From an uncultured Eubacteriales bacterium (GTDB taxonomy: Bacteria > Bacillota > Clostridia > Oscillospirales > Oscillospiraceae), in NCBI GenBank assembly GCA_900320595.1, contig ONSW01000004.1:1-64000 (forward strand): a stretch of DNA of 64,000 nucleotides. The letters run 5' to 3'. Positions 45,596-53,457 of this stretch are shown here, in pieces (positions within the stretch are counted from its first letter, which is position 1; each line of letters starts with the position of its first letter). The translations under genes and the position numbers were made by a program. The notes beneath the pieces are model-generated. The model ran no database searches. It was not told where the DNA came from and worked only from the letters and a program-made list of their open reading frames with translations.

Positions 45596-45714
45596 GATCA
45601 ATGGCCTCTTTTATGATGGAATGGGGGTTCTCCCCTCGTGTTCGGCTTTAGCATAAGCGGGAAATGTGACCTTGTGATGAACAAACGGGCAAGAATTTAT
45701 AAACAAGATGTGAA

Positions 45715-45752
45715 AAAGCTGCGAAGGAAGCGGATCGTTCCTTCGCAGCTTT
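45715..45752 (-). terminator. Intrinsic terminator of gltX
   Basis: Perfect 15-bp stem (AAAGCTGCGAAGGAA with its complement), 8-nt loop, TTTTTCA after it on the minus strand. Confidence 0.9.
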
Positions 45753-45768
45753 ATACTATCGGATCTTA

Positions 45769-47250
45769 TCAGAGCGCCTCGAGCTTTTCAAGCGCGATGC
45801 GCAGACGGCGCAGCGTCTCCTCGCGGCCGAGGATGCGGCAGATCTCCACAGCGCCGCCGGGAGTGACGGCCTTGCCGGCCGCGGCGATGCGCACGGGCCA
45901 CATGACCTTGGCATTTTTCGCCTTCATCTGCTCGGCAAGCGCGACCATGGCGTTTAAGATCGACTCGTCGTCCCACTTCTCCAGCGCTTCGAACACCGGG
46001 ATCACCGCGCGCAGCACGTCGCGGGAGCTCTGCTCGTCAGACTTGGACTTTTTGTGGATGAAGAGCTCGGTCGAGTATTCCGGCAGCGCGTCGAAGAAGT
46101 CGAGCTTCTCCGGGATCTCGCTGAGGATCTCGGTGCGCTGCTGCAGCAGCGCGGCGATCGCGTCGGCGTCGATGGCCTCGTTCGTCACGGCCTTGCGGAT
46201 CCAGGGACGCGCCGCGGCGGCATAGTCCTCGGCGCTCATCGCGCGGATATAGGCGCTGTTGAAGTAGCGCAGCTTTTCAATGTCGAAGATCGCGGGGGAC
46301 TTGGAGATGCCGGCAATGTCAAAGCATTCCTTCAGCTCGTCCATCGTGAAGAACTCCTGCTCGCCCTTCGGGCTCCAGCCGAGGAGCGTGACATAGTTGA
46401 TCACCGCGTCGGTCAGAAAGCCCTGGGCGATGAGGTCCTCATAGCTCGGGTCGCCGTGGCGCTTGGACATCTTGTTGTGGGCGTCGCGCATGACCGGCGA
46501 GCAGTGGACATAGTGCGGGATGGGCCAGCCGAAGCCCTCGTAGAGCAGGTTGTACTTCGGCGCGGAGGAGAGATATTCGCTGCCGCGCACGACGTGGGTG
46601 ATGCCCATCATATGGTCGTCGATGACGTTGGCAAAGTTATAGGTCGGCAGGCCGTCGCGCTTGATGAGCACCTGGTCGTCGAGCGTGGCGTTCTCCACCG
46701 TGATGTCGCCGAAGATCTCGTCGTGGAAGGTCGTTGTGCCCTCGTGCGGGATGCGCTGGCGGATGACATACGGCTTTCCTTCAGCCGCGAGCTTTTCAGC
46801 CTCCTCCGGGCTGAGAGAGCGGCAGGGGTCGTCGCCGCGGTCAAACTCGCCGGAATCCTCCTCGCTCTCCGCCTTCTCGCAGAAGCAGCGGTAGGCGTGG
46901 CCGCGCTCGATGAGGAGCTCGGCGTATTTGCCGTAGAAGGGGCGGCGCTCGGTCTGGACGTACGGGCCGACGGGACCGCCGACGTCCGGACCCTCGTCGT
47001 GCTCAAGGTGGCACTCGCGCAGCGTCTTGTAGATCACGTCCACCGCGCCCTCGACGAGGCGGCCCTGGTCGGTATCCTCGATGCGCAGCAGGAATTTGCC
47101 GCCGGCGTGGCGCGCAATCAGATAGGTATAGAGCGCCGTGCGCAGGTTGCCCACATGCATATAGCCCGTGGGAGAGGGGGCAAAGCGCGTGCGCACCTCG
47201 CCGTGGGGGATGCGCGCTTCCATTTCGTCAAACCATGTATGATCGATCAT
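45769..47250 (-). CDS. gltX: Glutamyl-tRNA synthetase
   Basis: A class I synthetase that charges tRNA-Glu (and tRNA-Gln where an amidotransferase exists). The signature RFAPSPTGYMHVGNLRTALY (HIGH variant HVGN) is near residue 22 and NKMSKRHGD (KMSKS) near 260. At 493 aa it has normal length. TACGGAGGAACGAT precedes the ATG. It is monocistronic, back to back with trpS. Confidence 0.97.
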   Translation of the reverse strand: MIDHTWFDEMEARIPHGEVRTRFAPSPTGYMHVGNLRTALYTYLIARHAGGKFLLRIEDTDQGRLVEGAVDVIYKTLRECHLEHDEGPDVGGPVGPYVQTERRPFYGKYAELLIERGHAYRCFCEKAESEEDSGEFDRGDDPCRSLSPEEAEKLAAEGKPYVIRQRIPHEGTTTFHDEIFGDITVENATLDDQVLIKRDGLPTYNFANVIDDHMMGITHVVRGSEYLSSAPKYNLLYEGFGWPIPHYVHCSPVMRDAHNKMSKRHGDPSYEDLIAQGFLTDAVINYVTLLGWSPKGEQEFFTMDELKECFDIAGISKSPAIFDIEKLRYFNSAYIRAMSAEDYAAAARPWIRKAVTNEAIDADAIAALLQQRTEILSEIPEKLDFFDALPEYSTELFIHKKSKSDEQSSRDVLRAVIPVFEALEKWDDESILNAMVALAEQMKAKNAKVMWPVRIAAAGKAVTPGGAVEICRILGREETLRRLRIALEKLEAL

Positions 47251-47305
47251 ATCGTTCCTCCGTAAAGCCGGGAACTTCCGCCCCGGCGGGTTATCACAAG
47301 CACTT

Positions 47306-47357
47306 ATCTTATTTTAGAAATTCCCGGTTGTCAAGCCGAAGTTCTTTATGGTAAAAT
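47306..47357. promoter_or_regulatory. Back-to-back gltX and trpS promoters sharing the -35 region
   Basis: Minus strand (gltX): TTGACA at 47334-47329, 17-bp spacer, TAAGAT at 47311-47306. Plus strand (trpS): TTGTCA at 47328-47333, 18-bp spacer ending TGG, TAAAAT at 47352-47357. The two -35 boxes overlap in 5 of 6 bases. Confidence 0.72.
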
Positions 47358-47419
47358 ACTGTCTCGGTAATTCTCCCCGCCCGCCTGTCGGGCCAGGTAT
47401 GTATAAATGAGGTGGCAAG

Positions 47420-48445
47420 ATGGATACAATCCCTGTGGAAAAGAAAAAAATCATGCTCTCGGGCATCAAGCCCACCGGCGATCTGACGCTGGGCTCCTAT
47501 CTCGGAGCGATCAAAAACTGGGCCGAGCGCGCCGAGCAGTTTGACTGCTATTACTTCATGGCCGACCTGCACGCGCTCACCACGCGCAACGACCCCGCCA
47601 CGCTGCGGCGCCGCACGCTCGAGCAGCTGGCGCAGTATGTCGCCTGCGGCCTCGACCCGGAGAAGAACACCCTTTTCCTGCAGTCCGACGTGCACGAGCA
47701 CGCCGAGCTCGGCTGGATCCTCAACTGTTATACGATGTTCGGCGAGCTGAGCCGGATGACCCAGTTCAAGGACAAAAGCGCGAAAAACGCCGAGAACATC
47801 AACGGCGGCCTCTTTACCTATCCCGCGCTGATGGCGGCCGACATCCTGCTCTACCAGGCGGACTTCGTCCCCGTTGGCGAGGATCAGAAGCAGCACTGCG
47901 AGCTCACACGCGACATCGCGATCCGCTTCAACAACCTCTACGGCGAGACCTTCAAGGTGCCCGAGCCCTATGTGCCCAAGGTGGGCGCGCGCATCATGGA
48001 TCTCTTGAACCCGATGAGCAAGATGTCCAAGTCCGACGAGATCGGCAACGGCCGCGTGTGCATCATGGACGCGCCGGAGGACATCGCCCGCAAGTTCAAG
48101 CGCGCCGTGACCGATTCGGACACCGAGCACTGCGTGCGCTATGACCCGCAGAACAAGCCGGGCGTGGCAAACCTGATGAACATCTATGCCGCCGTCACGG
48201 GCGAGAGCTTTGAGGAGATCGAGCGCGAGTTTGACGGCAAGGGCTACGGCGTGTTCAAGCCCGCCGTGGGCGAGGCCGTCATCGAGACGCTGCGCCCCAT
48301 CCGCGAGGAGGCCACGCGCATCATCGCCGACAAGGCCTATCTGCGCGACATCTACACCGAGGGCGCCCACCGCGCCCAACGCATCGCGTCGCGGACGCTG
48401 CGCAAGGTCTATAAAAAGGTCGGGCTGGTCGAAAAACCGTTTTAA
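47420..48445 (+). CDS. trpS: Tryptophanyl-tRNA synthetase
   Basis: A class I synthetase that charges tRNA-Trp. The HIGH-like motif is in GIKPTGDLTLGSYLGAIKNW at residues 12-31 and KMSKSDE is near residue 197. At 341 aa it has normal length. GAGGTGGCAAG precedes the ATG. The leader (about 55 nt) is too short for a T-box. Confidence 0.97.
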   Translation: MDTIPVEKKKIMLSGIKPTGDLTLGSYLGAIKNWAERAEQFDCYYFMADLHALTTRNDPATLRRRTLEQLAQYVACGLDPEKNTLFLQSDVHEHAELGWILNCYTMFGELSRMTQFKDKSAKNAENINGGLFTYPALMAADILLYQADFVPVGEDQKQHCELTRDIAIRFNNLYGETFKVPEPYVPKVGARIMDLLNPMSKMSKSDEIGNGRVCIMDAPEDIARKFKRAVTDSDTEHCVRYDPQNKPGVANLMNIYAAVTGESFEEIEREFDGKGYGVFKPAVGEAVIETLRPIREEATRIIADKAYLRDIYTEGAHRAQRIASRTLRKVYKKVGLVEKPF

Positions 48446-48460
48446 GAGAATCTACATACG

Positions 48461-48488
48461 ATACGGCGGGCACTGCCCGCCGTATTTT
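48461..48488 (+). terminator. Intrinsic terminator of trpS
   Basis: 11-bp stem (ATACGGCGGGC), ACT loop, then TTTCC; short T run. Confidence 0.75.
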
Positions 48489-48512
48489 CCGTGATGGAGT
48501 TGTTTTTCGATC

Positions 48513-49574
48513 ATGATGTACGATTCGCTTCCGCTCCCGCTGCGCATCGCCGCAGCCATGCTTGTCTCTTTTCTCTGCGCCGCTTTTGTCACACCGTCTG
48601 TGGCCTCTCTTGCCAGACGTGTCAAGGCTATCGACCTGCCGGGCGAGGAGCGCCGCGTGAACGAGCGCGCCGTGCCGCGCCTCGGCGGCGTGGCGATCCT
48701 GCTGGGCTTTTTTGCCTCCGCCCTCGTCTTTCTGCCGCCGCGCGCCGCGCTCGGCGGCGTGATGCGCGCTGCGCTGCTGATCGCGCTGATGGGCTTTCTG
48801 GACGACTGCTTTTCGCTGCGTTCGCCGCTCAAGCTCGCCGTTCAGCTTCTCGCCGCCGTCCTGGCCTGGCGCGCCGGGGCGCGCATCGAGATCCTCACTG
48901 TGCCGTGGGGCGAGGCGCGCTACGTTCCGCTCGGGGCGCTGTCGCTGCCGCTGACGGTGCTCTGGCTCGTCACCTGTACGAACGCGATGAACCTCATCGA
49001 CGGGCTCGACGGGCTTGCCGCGGGCGTGGCGGTGATCGGCTCGCTTACCATGCTCTTTGTCGCCGCAGCCGTTTCCGAGGGGGAGATCGCGGTGCTGCTC
49101 GCTGCGCTTACCGGGGGCTGTCTCGGCTTTCTGCCGTATAACCGCAGCCCGGCGCGGATCTTTATGGGCGACGTCGGGTCGCAGACGCTGGGCTTTCTTC
49201 TCGGCGCGGCGGCAATGGTGGGGCTCTTCAAGGCCCACGCGCTCGTGACCTTTCTTGTGCCGCCGGCTGCCTTGGCGCTGCCGCTCGGCGACACGGCCTT
49301 CGCCTTTCTCCGCCGCGCGCTGCGCCGGCAAAACCCGCTGCGCGCCGACCGCGGCCATATCCACCACATTCTGCTCGACAGCGGCATGGGGCAAAGAAAA
49401 GCCGTGGGACTGCTCTATGGCGTGTCGGCGCTCTCCGGGCTGCTGGCCGTCGCGCTGAGCGAAACGGGGGACACCGCCCGCGCCGCTGCGGCGCTGACGA
49501 TGACCTGCGCGGGAGGCGCGGCCTGCCGCCTGATCCGGAGGCGGATCGTCCGCAGACGGCGGAGAGCGTCATAA
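48513..49574 (+). CDS. WecA/TagO-like polyprenyl-phosphate glycosyl-1-phosphate transferase
   Basis: A MraY-superfamily integral membrane enzyme that starts a surface glycan by moving a sugar-1-phosphate onto undecaprenyl phosphate. It has about ten helices. Key blocks are PRLGGVAILLGF (about 53), FLDDCFSLRSPLKL (DDxxS type), CTNAMNLIDGLDGLAAGVA, IFMGDVGSQTLGF and the His-rich RADRGHIHHILLDSG. At 353 aa it has family length. The ribosome site is weak (GGAG lies 16 nt upstream). The extreme C-terminus is strongly basic. The gene overlaps the next, convergent gene by 6 nt. The sugar is probably GlcNAc, by family. Confidence 0.9.
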   Translation: MMYDSLPLPLRIAAAMLVSFLCAAFVTPSVASLARRVKAIDLPGEERRVNERAVPRLGGVAILLGFFASALVFLPPRAALGGVMRAALLIALMGFLDDCFSLRSPLKLAVQLLAAVLAWRAGARIEILTVPWGEARYVPLGALSLPLTVLWLVTCTNAMNLIDGLDGLAAGVAVIGSLTMLFVAAAVSEGEIAVLLAALTGGCLGFLPYNRSPARIFMGDVGSQTLGFLLGAAAMVGLFKAHALVTFLVPPAALALPLGDTAFAFLRRALRRQNPLRADRGHIHHILLDSGMGQRKAVGLLYGVSALSGLLAVALSETGDTARAAAALTMTCAGGAACRLIRRRIVRRRRRAS

Positions 49575-49844
49575 AAGCAGCAGCGCGCCGAGCACGAACA
49601 AAAGCTCAAGCTCGCCGCTCTCGCGGTACATCAGATAAACGATCAAAAGAAGGATCAGATCCTCGGTCTCGAGCTCGAGCGTGATGCGCCCGAGCAGCGA
49701 TTCGACCGCCTGGCGGATCGGCTCGACCGGTCCGTCTGTGAAAGGCGGAGGCGGCATCGGGGGAGGAGGAACGGGATGCGGACGCTGCGGCGCGTCCTCT
49801 ACGCGGTGCGGCCGCCCTCCGCCGCCGTGATAGACCTTATACAT
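49569..49844 (-). CDS. Unknown small membrane-like protein (third gene of small operon)
   Basis: No family recognised. The 91-aa protein has a glycine-rich start (MYKVYHGGGG), a proline-rich stretch (PHPVPPPPMPPPPF, about 22-36), a short amphipathic helix (VEPIRQAVESLLGRI) and a C-terminus of two short hydrophobic runs around a charged turn (DLILLLIVYLMYRESGELELLFVLGALLLL region, given here in part: LILLLIVYLMY, then LELLFVLGALLLL). This looks like a membrane hairpin or tail. GGAGG is 7 nt upstream. Its start overlaps the preceding gene's end by 8 nt. The operon has a sigma-E-like promoter, so a mother-cell sporulation role is a reasonable guess. Confidence 0.65.
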   Translation of the reverse strand: MYKVYHGGGGRPHRVEDAPQRPHPVPPPPMPPPPFTDGPVEPIRQAVESLLGRITLELETEDLILLLIVYLMYRESGELELLFVLGALLLL

Positions 49845-50208
49845 GCCCCGCCTCCCCGCTCTCAAGGCCGAGCTTTGCCAGCGACGCGAGCCGCGCCAGA
49901 CGGATCGCGCGGCCGAGCTTTTTGCCTCGCTTCTCGTCAAGACAGGCGGCGAGCGCCTCAAGCGCGGCAAGGCGCGGACTTTTCGCGCCGCCGCCGCGCA
50001 AAAGCTTCGAGAGCGACGCAAGATCGAGCCCGGGCAGGTCCTTCATCCCGTTTCCGAGAGATGCGGGATCCGGCGCTTCCGCCCTGCGCACGTCCGCCGC
50101 CTCCGGCTGCGGCGCGCCGCCCATCAACGACTGCGCGATCGCGCTGATGCGCGCAAGCTGCTCCGGGTCGTTCAAAACGCTGCGGATTTCATCCTCCAGC
50201 TCGCTCAC
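49837..50208 (-). CDS. Unknown helical protein (second gene of small operon)
   Basis: No family recognised. The 123-aa protein begins (GTG start at 50208, GGAGG 7-8 nt upstream) with MSELEDEIRSVLNDPEQLAR, an acidic helix, then SAIAQSLMGG, a low-complexity linker, DLASLSKLLRGGG and a basic C-terminal helix (EKRGKKLGRAIRLARLASLAKL). Short LMGG/LRGGG turns recall the IMGK end of the preceding protein, so the two may be distantly related. It is translationally coupled to the third gene. Confidence 0.65.
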   Translation of the reverse strand: MSELEDEIRSVLNDPEQLARISAIAQSLMGGAPQPEAADVRRAEAPDPASLGNGMKDLPGLDLASLSKLLRGGGAKSPRLAALEALAACLDEKRGKKLGRAIRLARLASLAKLGLESGEAGHV

Positions 50209-50224
50209 GGCGCGCCCTCCTTCC

Positions 50225-50473
50225 TTATTTGCCCATGATCCGCTGCACGTCCGCGGCGAGATTTTTGCCCTCGGGTGTGGAGAGCAGCGTGCCAAGCATT
50301 CTTTGCAGCGCCGCGCCGTCGCCGCTCCTCACGGCCTTCTCCAGCGCCGCGCCGTCGATCATGCCTGAGAGCTTTTTGCCGTCCCGGGAGGCGGCAAGCT
50401 GCTCGAGCTCGCCCGCCTTCCCGCTGCTCTGCAGCGCGCGGGCGATCGATTCCAGATCCTTCATTGACCCCAT
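50225..50473 (-). CDS. Unknown small helical protein (first gene of small operon)
   Basis: No family recognised. The 82-aa protein contains MKDLESIARALQSSGKAGEL, then ASRDGKKLSGMID and SGDGAALQRMLGTLLSTPEG, all predicted helical, with no signal or membrane segment. ATG at 50473 has AAGGAG 4 nt upstream; GTG at 50476 and ATG at 50464 are alternatives. It is the first gene after a sigma-E-like promoter and ends 16 bp before the second gene. Confidence 0.65.
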   Translation of the reverse strand: MGSMKDLESIARALQSSGKAGELEQLAASRDGKKLSGMIDGAALEKAVRSGDGAALQRMLGTLLSTPEGKNLAADVQRIMGK

Positions 50474-50496
50474 CACACTCCTTATCCCGTCGCTTC

Positions 50497-50526
50497 ATTG
50501 TATGCGGGTGGGAAAAGAAAAGATAC
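50497..50526 (-). promoter_or_regulatory. Sigma-E-like promoter of the three-gene operon
   Basis: On the minus strand GTATCTT (50526-50520), 15-bp spacer and CATACAAT (50504-50497). The -10 is identical to the sigma-E consensus. Confidence 0.6.
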
Positions 50527-50544
50527 AAAACAGGAGGAACACCC

Positions 50545-51018
50545 ATGAAAATTGCCGTTTTTTCCGATACCCACGGCAATACGGGCAAAATGCTGCGCAC
50601 GGTCGAGGCGCTGCGGCCGGACGCGGTTGTCCACCTCGGCGACTATGAGCGCGATACCGGGGGGCTGAAGAAGGCCTTTCCGGACATTCCGCTCTACCAG
50701 GTCTGCGGCAACTGCGACGTCAATTCGACCGGACCGGTCGACGCGGTCGTGTCCTTCGGTCCGGTAAAGACCCTTTTGACCCACGGCCACCGCTACAGCG
50801 TGGACTGGGGGCGGCTCGATTCGCTCGTCTACGCCGCGCAGGAGCGCGAATGCCGGCTCGTTCTTTTCGGCCATACGCACATGCCGGAGTATACCGAGAT
50901 CGGCGGCGTCACGGTCATCAACCCCGGTACGGCCGGGAAGGGACACAAGCTGACCTGGGCGCTTGTCGAGATCTTTGACAACGGCGGCATCGCCGCCGAG
51001 ATCCGGGACTTGTCATAA
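50545..51018 (+). CDS. YfcE/MJ0936-family metallophosphodiesterase
   Basis: A small calcineurin-like phosphoesterase. Metal-binding motifs are FSDTHGN (residues 6-12), HLGDYERD, CGNCD, LLTHGHRY and LFGHTHMPEY, the full set. At 157 aa it has family length. AGGAGG precedes the ATG at 50545; the longer open frame is not used. Relatives cleave phosphodiesters in vitro; the physiological substrate is unknown. It is divergent from the three-gene operon. Confidence 0.92.
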   Translation: MKIAVFSDTHGNTGKMLRTVEALRPDAVVHLGDYERDTGGLKKAFPDIPLYQVCGNCDVNSTGPVDAVVSFGPVKTLLTHGHRYSVDWGRLDSLVYAAQERECRLVLFGHTHMPEYTEIGGVTVINPGTAGKGHKLTWALVEIFDNGGIAAEIRDLS

Positions 51019-51038
51019 GAAATCCGGAATGGTAAAAT
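51010..51038 (+). promoter_or_regulatory. SigA promoter of the P-loop/CYTH gene
   Basis: TTGTCA at 51010-51015 (overlapping the YfcE stop), 17-bp spacer ending TGG, TAAAAT at 51033-51038. Confidence 0.78.
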
Positions 51039-51069
51039 AAAAGAAAGACAGAACAGGGAGGATCCGGAT

Positions 51070-52176
51070 ATGGCAAAGAAGATCACGCGCATCGTCCTGA
51101 CCGGCGGCCCCGCCGCGGGCAAAACGACGCTCATCAGCCGCATTCTCAAGGAATTCAAGCAGGAGGACGGCTGGAAGGTCATCACGATCCCCGAGACGGC
51201 GACCGATTTGATCTCCGGCTTCGGCATCGGCCCGTTCCCGGGCTGCATGAGCATGCTGGACTTCCAGTATTACGTGATCGAAGATCAACTGCACAAGGAG
51301 CGGCTCGCGCTCCGCGCGGCGGAGGCCGTGCCGGAGGAGAAGGTGCTCGTCGTCTATGACCGCGCCCTCTTTGACGACAAGGCCTACATATCCGACGAGG
51401 AATTCCGCACCGTGCTCGCCCACTTCGGCAAGACCGAGGAAGAGGTGCTCGCGGGTTATGACACGGTGCTGCACCTGGTCTCCTGCGCCAAGGGAGCGGA
51501 GTTTGCCTATAACTACGGAAACGCCGCCCGCTATGAGACCGTCGAGCGCGCCCGCGAGATCGACGACAACACGATCCGCGCCTGGAGCGCGCATCCCTCA
51601 CTGCAGATCATCGACAACTCCGTCGACTTTGAGGACAAAATCAACCGCGCCATCGCCGCGATCTACCGCGTTCTGGGCCAGGAGGTGCCGGACACGGACA
51701 AGAGCAAGTATCTCATCGCGATGCCGCCGGTGGAGCTGCTGCCGGAAAAGTACGGCGCCGTGCCGACCGAGATGATGCAGACCTATCTCACCGCCACCAA
51801 TCCGCTGGCCGAGCGGCGCGTCCGCCAGCAGCGCAGCGGCGACGGCTACCTGTACTTTTACACTGAAAAGCGCATCGGCGAGGACGGCCGCCGCTGGGTG
51901 ACCGAGCGGCCGATCAGCGAAAAGGAATACATCCGCTATCTGATGGAAAGCGATCTGACGCTGCGCGCCGTGCGCAAGACCAAGTACCGCTTCCACTATG
52001 CCGGACGGGCAATGGAGATCGACGTCTATCCCTTCTCGGACGAGCGGGCGATCCTCTTCGTCTATGGCAGCGGCCACGAGAACGCCGCCCTGCCGGAGGA
52101 GATCGCGGTGCTGCGCGACGTCTCGGGCGACGCGGACTATAAAAACCGCCGCCTCGCTTCGACGCAGGTTCTGTAA
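51070..52176 (+). CDS. P-loop NTPase fused to a CYTH-like domain
   Basis: The N-terminal half (residues 1-200) is an AAA_28/NadR-like P-loop domain with LTGGPAAGKTT (Walker A, about 10-20), a TIPETATDLI segment and VVYDRALFDDKAYI. The C-terminal half (about 230-350) looks like a CYTH/triphosphate-tunnel domain: ERRVRQQRSGDGYLYFYTEK, KTKYRFHYAGRAMEIDVYPF and a closing strand. The same pairing occurs in eukaryotic Ttd14-like proteins. CYTH domains bind triphosphates or polyphosphate. GGGAGG is upstream. Function is unknown. Confidence 0.83.
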   Translation: MAKKITRIVLTGGPAAGKTTLISRILKEFKQEDGWKVITIPETATDLISGFGIGPFPGCMSMLDFQYYVIEDQLHKERLALRAAEAVPEEKVLVVYDRALFDDKAYISDEEFRTVLAHFGKTEEEVLAGYDTVLHLVSCAKGAEFAYNYGNAARYETVERAREIDDNTIRAWSAHPSLQIIDNSVDFEDKINRAIAAIYRVLGQEVPDTDKSKYLIAMPPVELLPEKYGAVPTEMMQTYLTATNPLAERRVRQQRSGDGYLYFYTEKRIGEDGRRWVTERPISEKEYIRYLMESDLTLRAVRKTKYRFHYAGRAMEIDVYPFSDERAILFVYGSGHENAALPEEIAVLRDVSGDADYKNRRLASTQVL

Positions 52177-52187
52177 CAAACGGGACG

Positions 52188-52220
52188 AAGCGGGCAGGCC
52201 CGGACGAGGCCTGCCCGCTT
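52188..52220 (+). terminator. GC-rich hairpin between CYTH and MFS genes
   Basis: Perfect 13-bp stem (AAGCGGGCAGGCC with its complement), 7-nt loop, no T run. It may be a partial or processing terminator. Confidence 0.5.
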
Positions 52221-52255
52221 CGGTATCATACGATAAAAAACGCGAGGGCTCCTTT

Positions 52256-53416
52256 ATGCTGTCTCTGCTGCTTGGGATCATTTATCTCTCCTTTATCAGT
52301 CTCGGTCTGCCGGACTCGCTGCTCGGCGCCGCGTGGCCGGTCATCCATACGGAGATCGGCGCGCCGCTGTCGGCCTCGGGCTTCGTTTTCATGATCATCG
52401 CCGTCGGCACGATCGTCTCGAGCCTGCTCAGCGACCGTCTGACACGGCGTCTCGGCGCGGGCAGGGTCACGGCGATCAGCGTGGCGATGACCTGCGCGGC
52501 GCTCTTCGGTTTTTCCTTCAGCCGCAGCTATGCGATGCTGTGCCTCTGCGCGATCCCTTACGGGCTTGGCGCGGGCGGCGTCGACGCGGCGCTGAACAAC
52601 TATGTCGCCCTCCATTATGCCAGCCGGCATATGAGCTGGCTGCACTGCATGTGGGGCGTCGGCGCGACGGTGGGGCCGGCCATCATGGGCGCGGTGCTCG
52701 CCGCCGGGCACAGCTGGAACGCCGGTTATCGGACCATCGGACTGATGCAGCTGGTGCTTACGGCCATCCTGTTCCTCAGCCTGCCGCTCTGGCGCGCGGC
52801 CGCCGGCGGCGCGGCGGAGAGCGACAGGGAAAAGGCGCTGTCGCTGCGCGAGATCGTGTCGCTGCGCGGCGTCAAGGCCGTGATGCTGTGCTTCTTCTGC
52901 TATTGCGCGGCCGAGCAGACGGTCGGCCTTTGGGCGAGCAGCTATCTCGTCACCGCCCGCGGCGTCGATCCGGTCACGGCCGCGAAGTGCGGCAGCCTTT
53001 TCTTCCTCGGCATCACGGCGGGAAGGGCCGTCAGCGGCTTTCTGACCTTTAAGCTCGGCGACAGGGAGATGGTGCGTCTGGGGCTTGGGATCATCGCGCT
53101 GGGCATCCTTCTCGTGCTGCTCCCCGTCGGGAACGGCGCCGCGCTTGCCGGGCTGATCCTCATCGGCCTGGGCTGCGCGCCGGTCTATCCCAGCCTGATC
53201 CACTCCACGCCTGCCCATTTCGGCACGGAGCGCTCCCAGGCGATCATCGGCGTGCAGATGGCAAGCGCCTATACGGGCACGTCGCTGATGCCGCCGCTCT
53301 TCGGCGCGCTTGCCGCGCGCACGTCGATCCGCGTCTTTCCGCTGTATCTGCTCGTGCTGCTCGTGCTGATGATCCTTTCGCACGAAAGGCTCATCCGCAG
53401 CACGGAAACGACATAA
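52256..53416 (+). CDS. MFS transporter
   Basis: A 12-helix major facilitator protein of 386 aa. It begins MLSLLLGIIYLSFISLGLPDSLLG, has the between-helix-2-and-3 motif as LLSDRLTRRLGAGRVTAIS and a central loop at about 180-200. The GLPDSLLGAAWPV start is typical of sugar or fucose-permease-like members. GAGGG precedes the ATG at 52256. Substrate is unknown. Confidence 0.88.
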   Translation: MLSLLLGIIYLSFISLGLPDSLLGAAWPVIHTEIGAPLSASGFVFMIIAVGTIVSSLLSDRLTRRLGAGRVTAISVAMTCAALFGFSFSRSYAMLCLCAIPYGLGAGGVDAALNNYVALHYASRHMSWLHCMWGVGATVGPAIMGAVLAAGHSWNAGYRTIGLMQLVLTAILFLSLPLWRAAAGGAAESDREKALSLREIVSLRGVKAVMLCFFCYCAAEQTVGLWASSYLVTARGVDPVTAAKCGSLFFLGITAGRAVSGFLTFKLGDREMVRLGLGIIALGILLVLLPVGNGAALAGLILIGLGCAPVYPSLIHSTPAHFGTERSQAIIGVQMASAYTGTSLMPPLFGALAARTSIRVFPLYLLVLLVLMILSHERLIRSTETT

Positions 53417-53422
53417 ATCACG

Positions 53423-53455
53423 AAAAGCGGCCTCCCCGACGGGGAGGCCGCTTTT
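53423..53455. terminator. Bidirectional terminator after the MFS gene
   Basis: Perfect 15-bp stem (AAAAGCGGCCTCCCC with its complement), GAC loop, five Ts; between convergent genes. Confidence 0.93.
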
Positions 53456-53457
53456 TA

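Noticed and set aside
47358..47419. T-box leader for trpS
   Set aside because: The leader is about 55 nt; no specifier stem or antiterminator can fit.
52188..52220. Riboswitch or attenuator before the MFS gene
   Set aside because: Only a single simple hairpin without alternative pairing or a T run; listed as a weak terminator instead.
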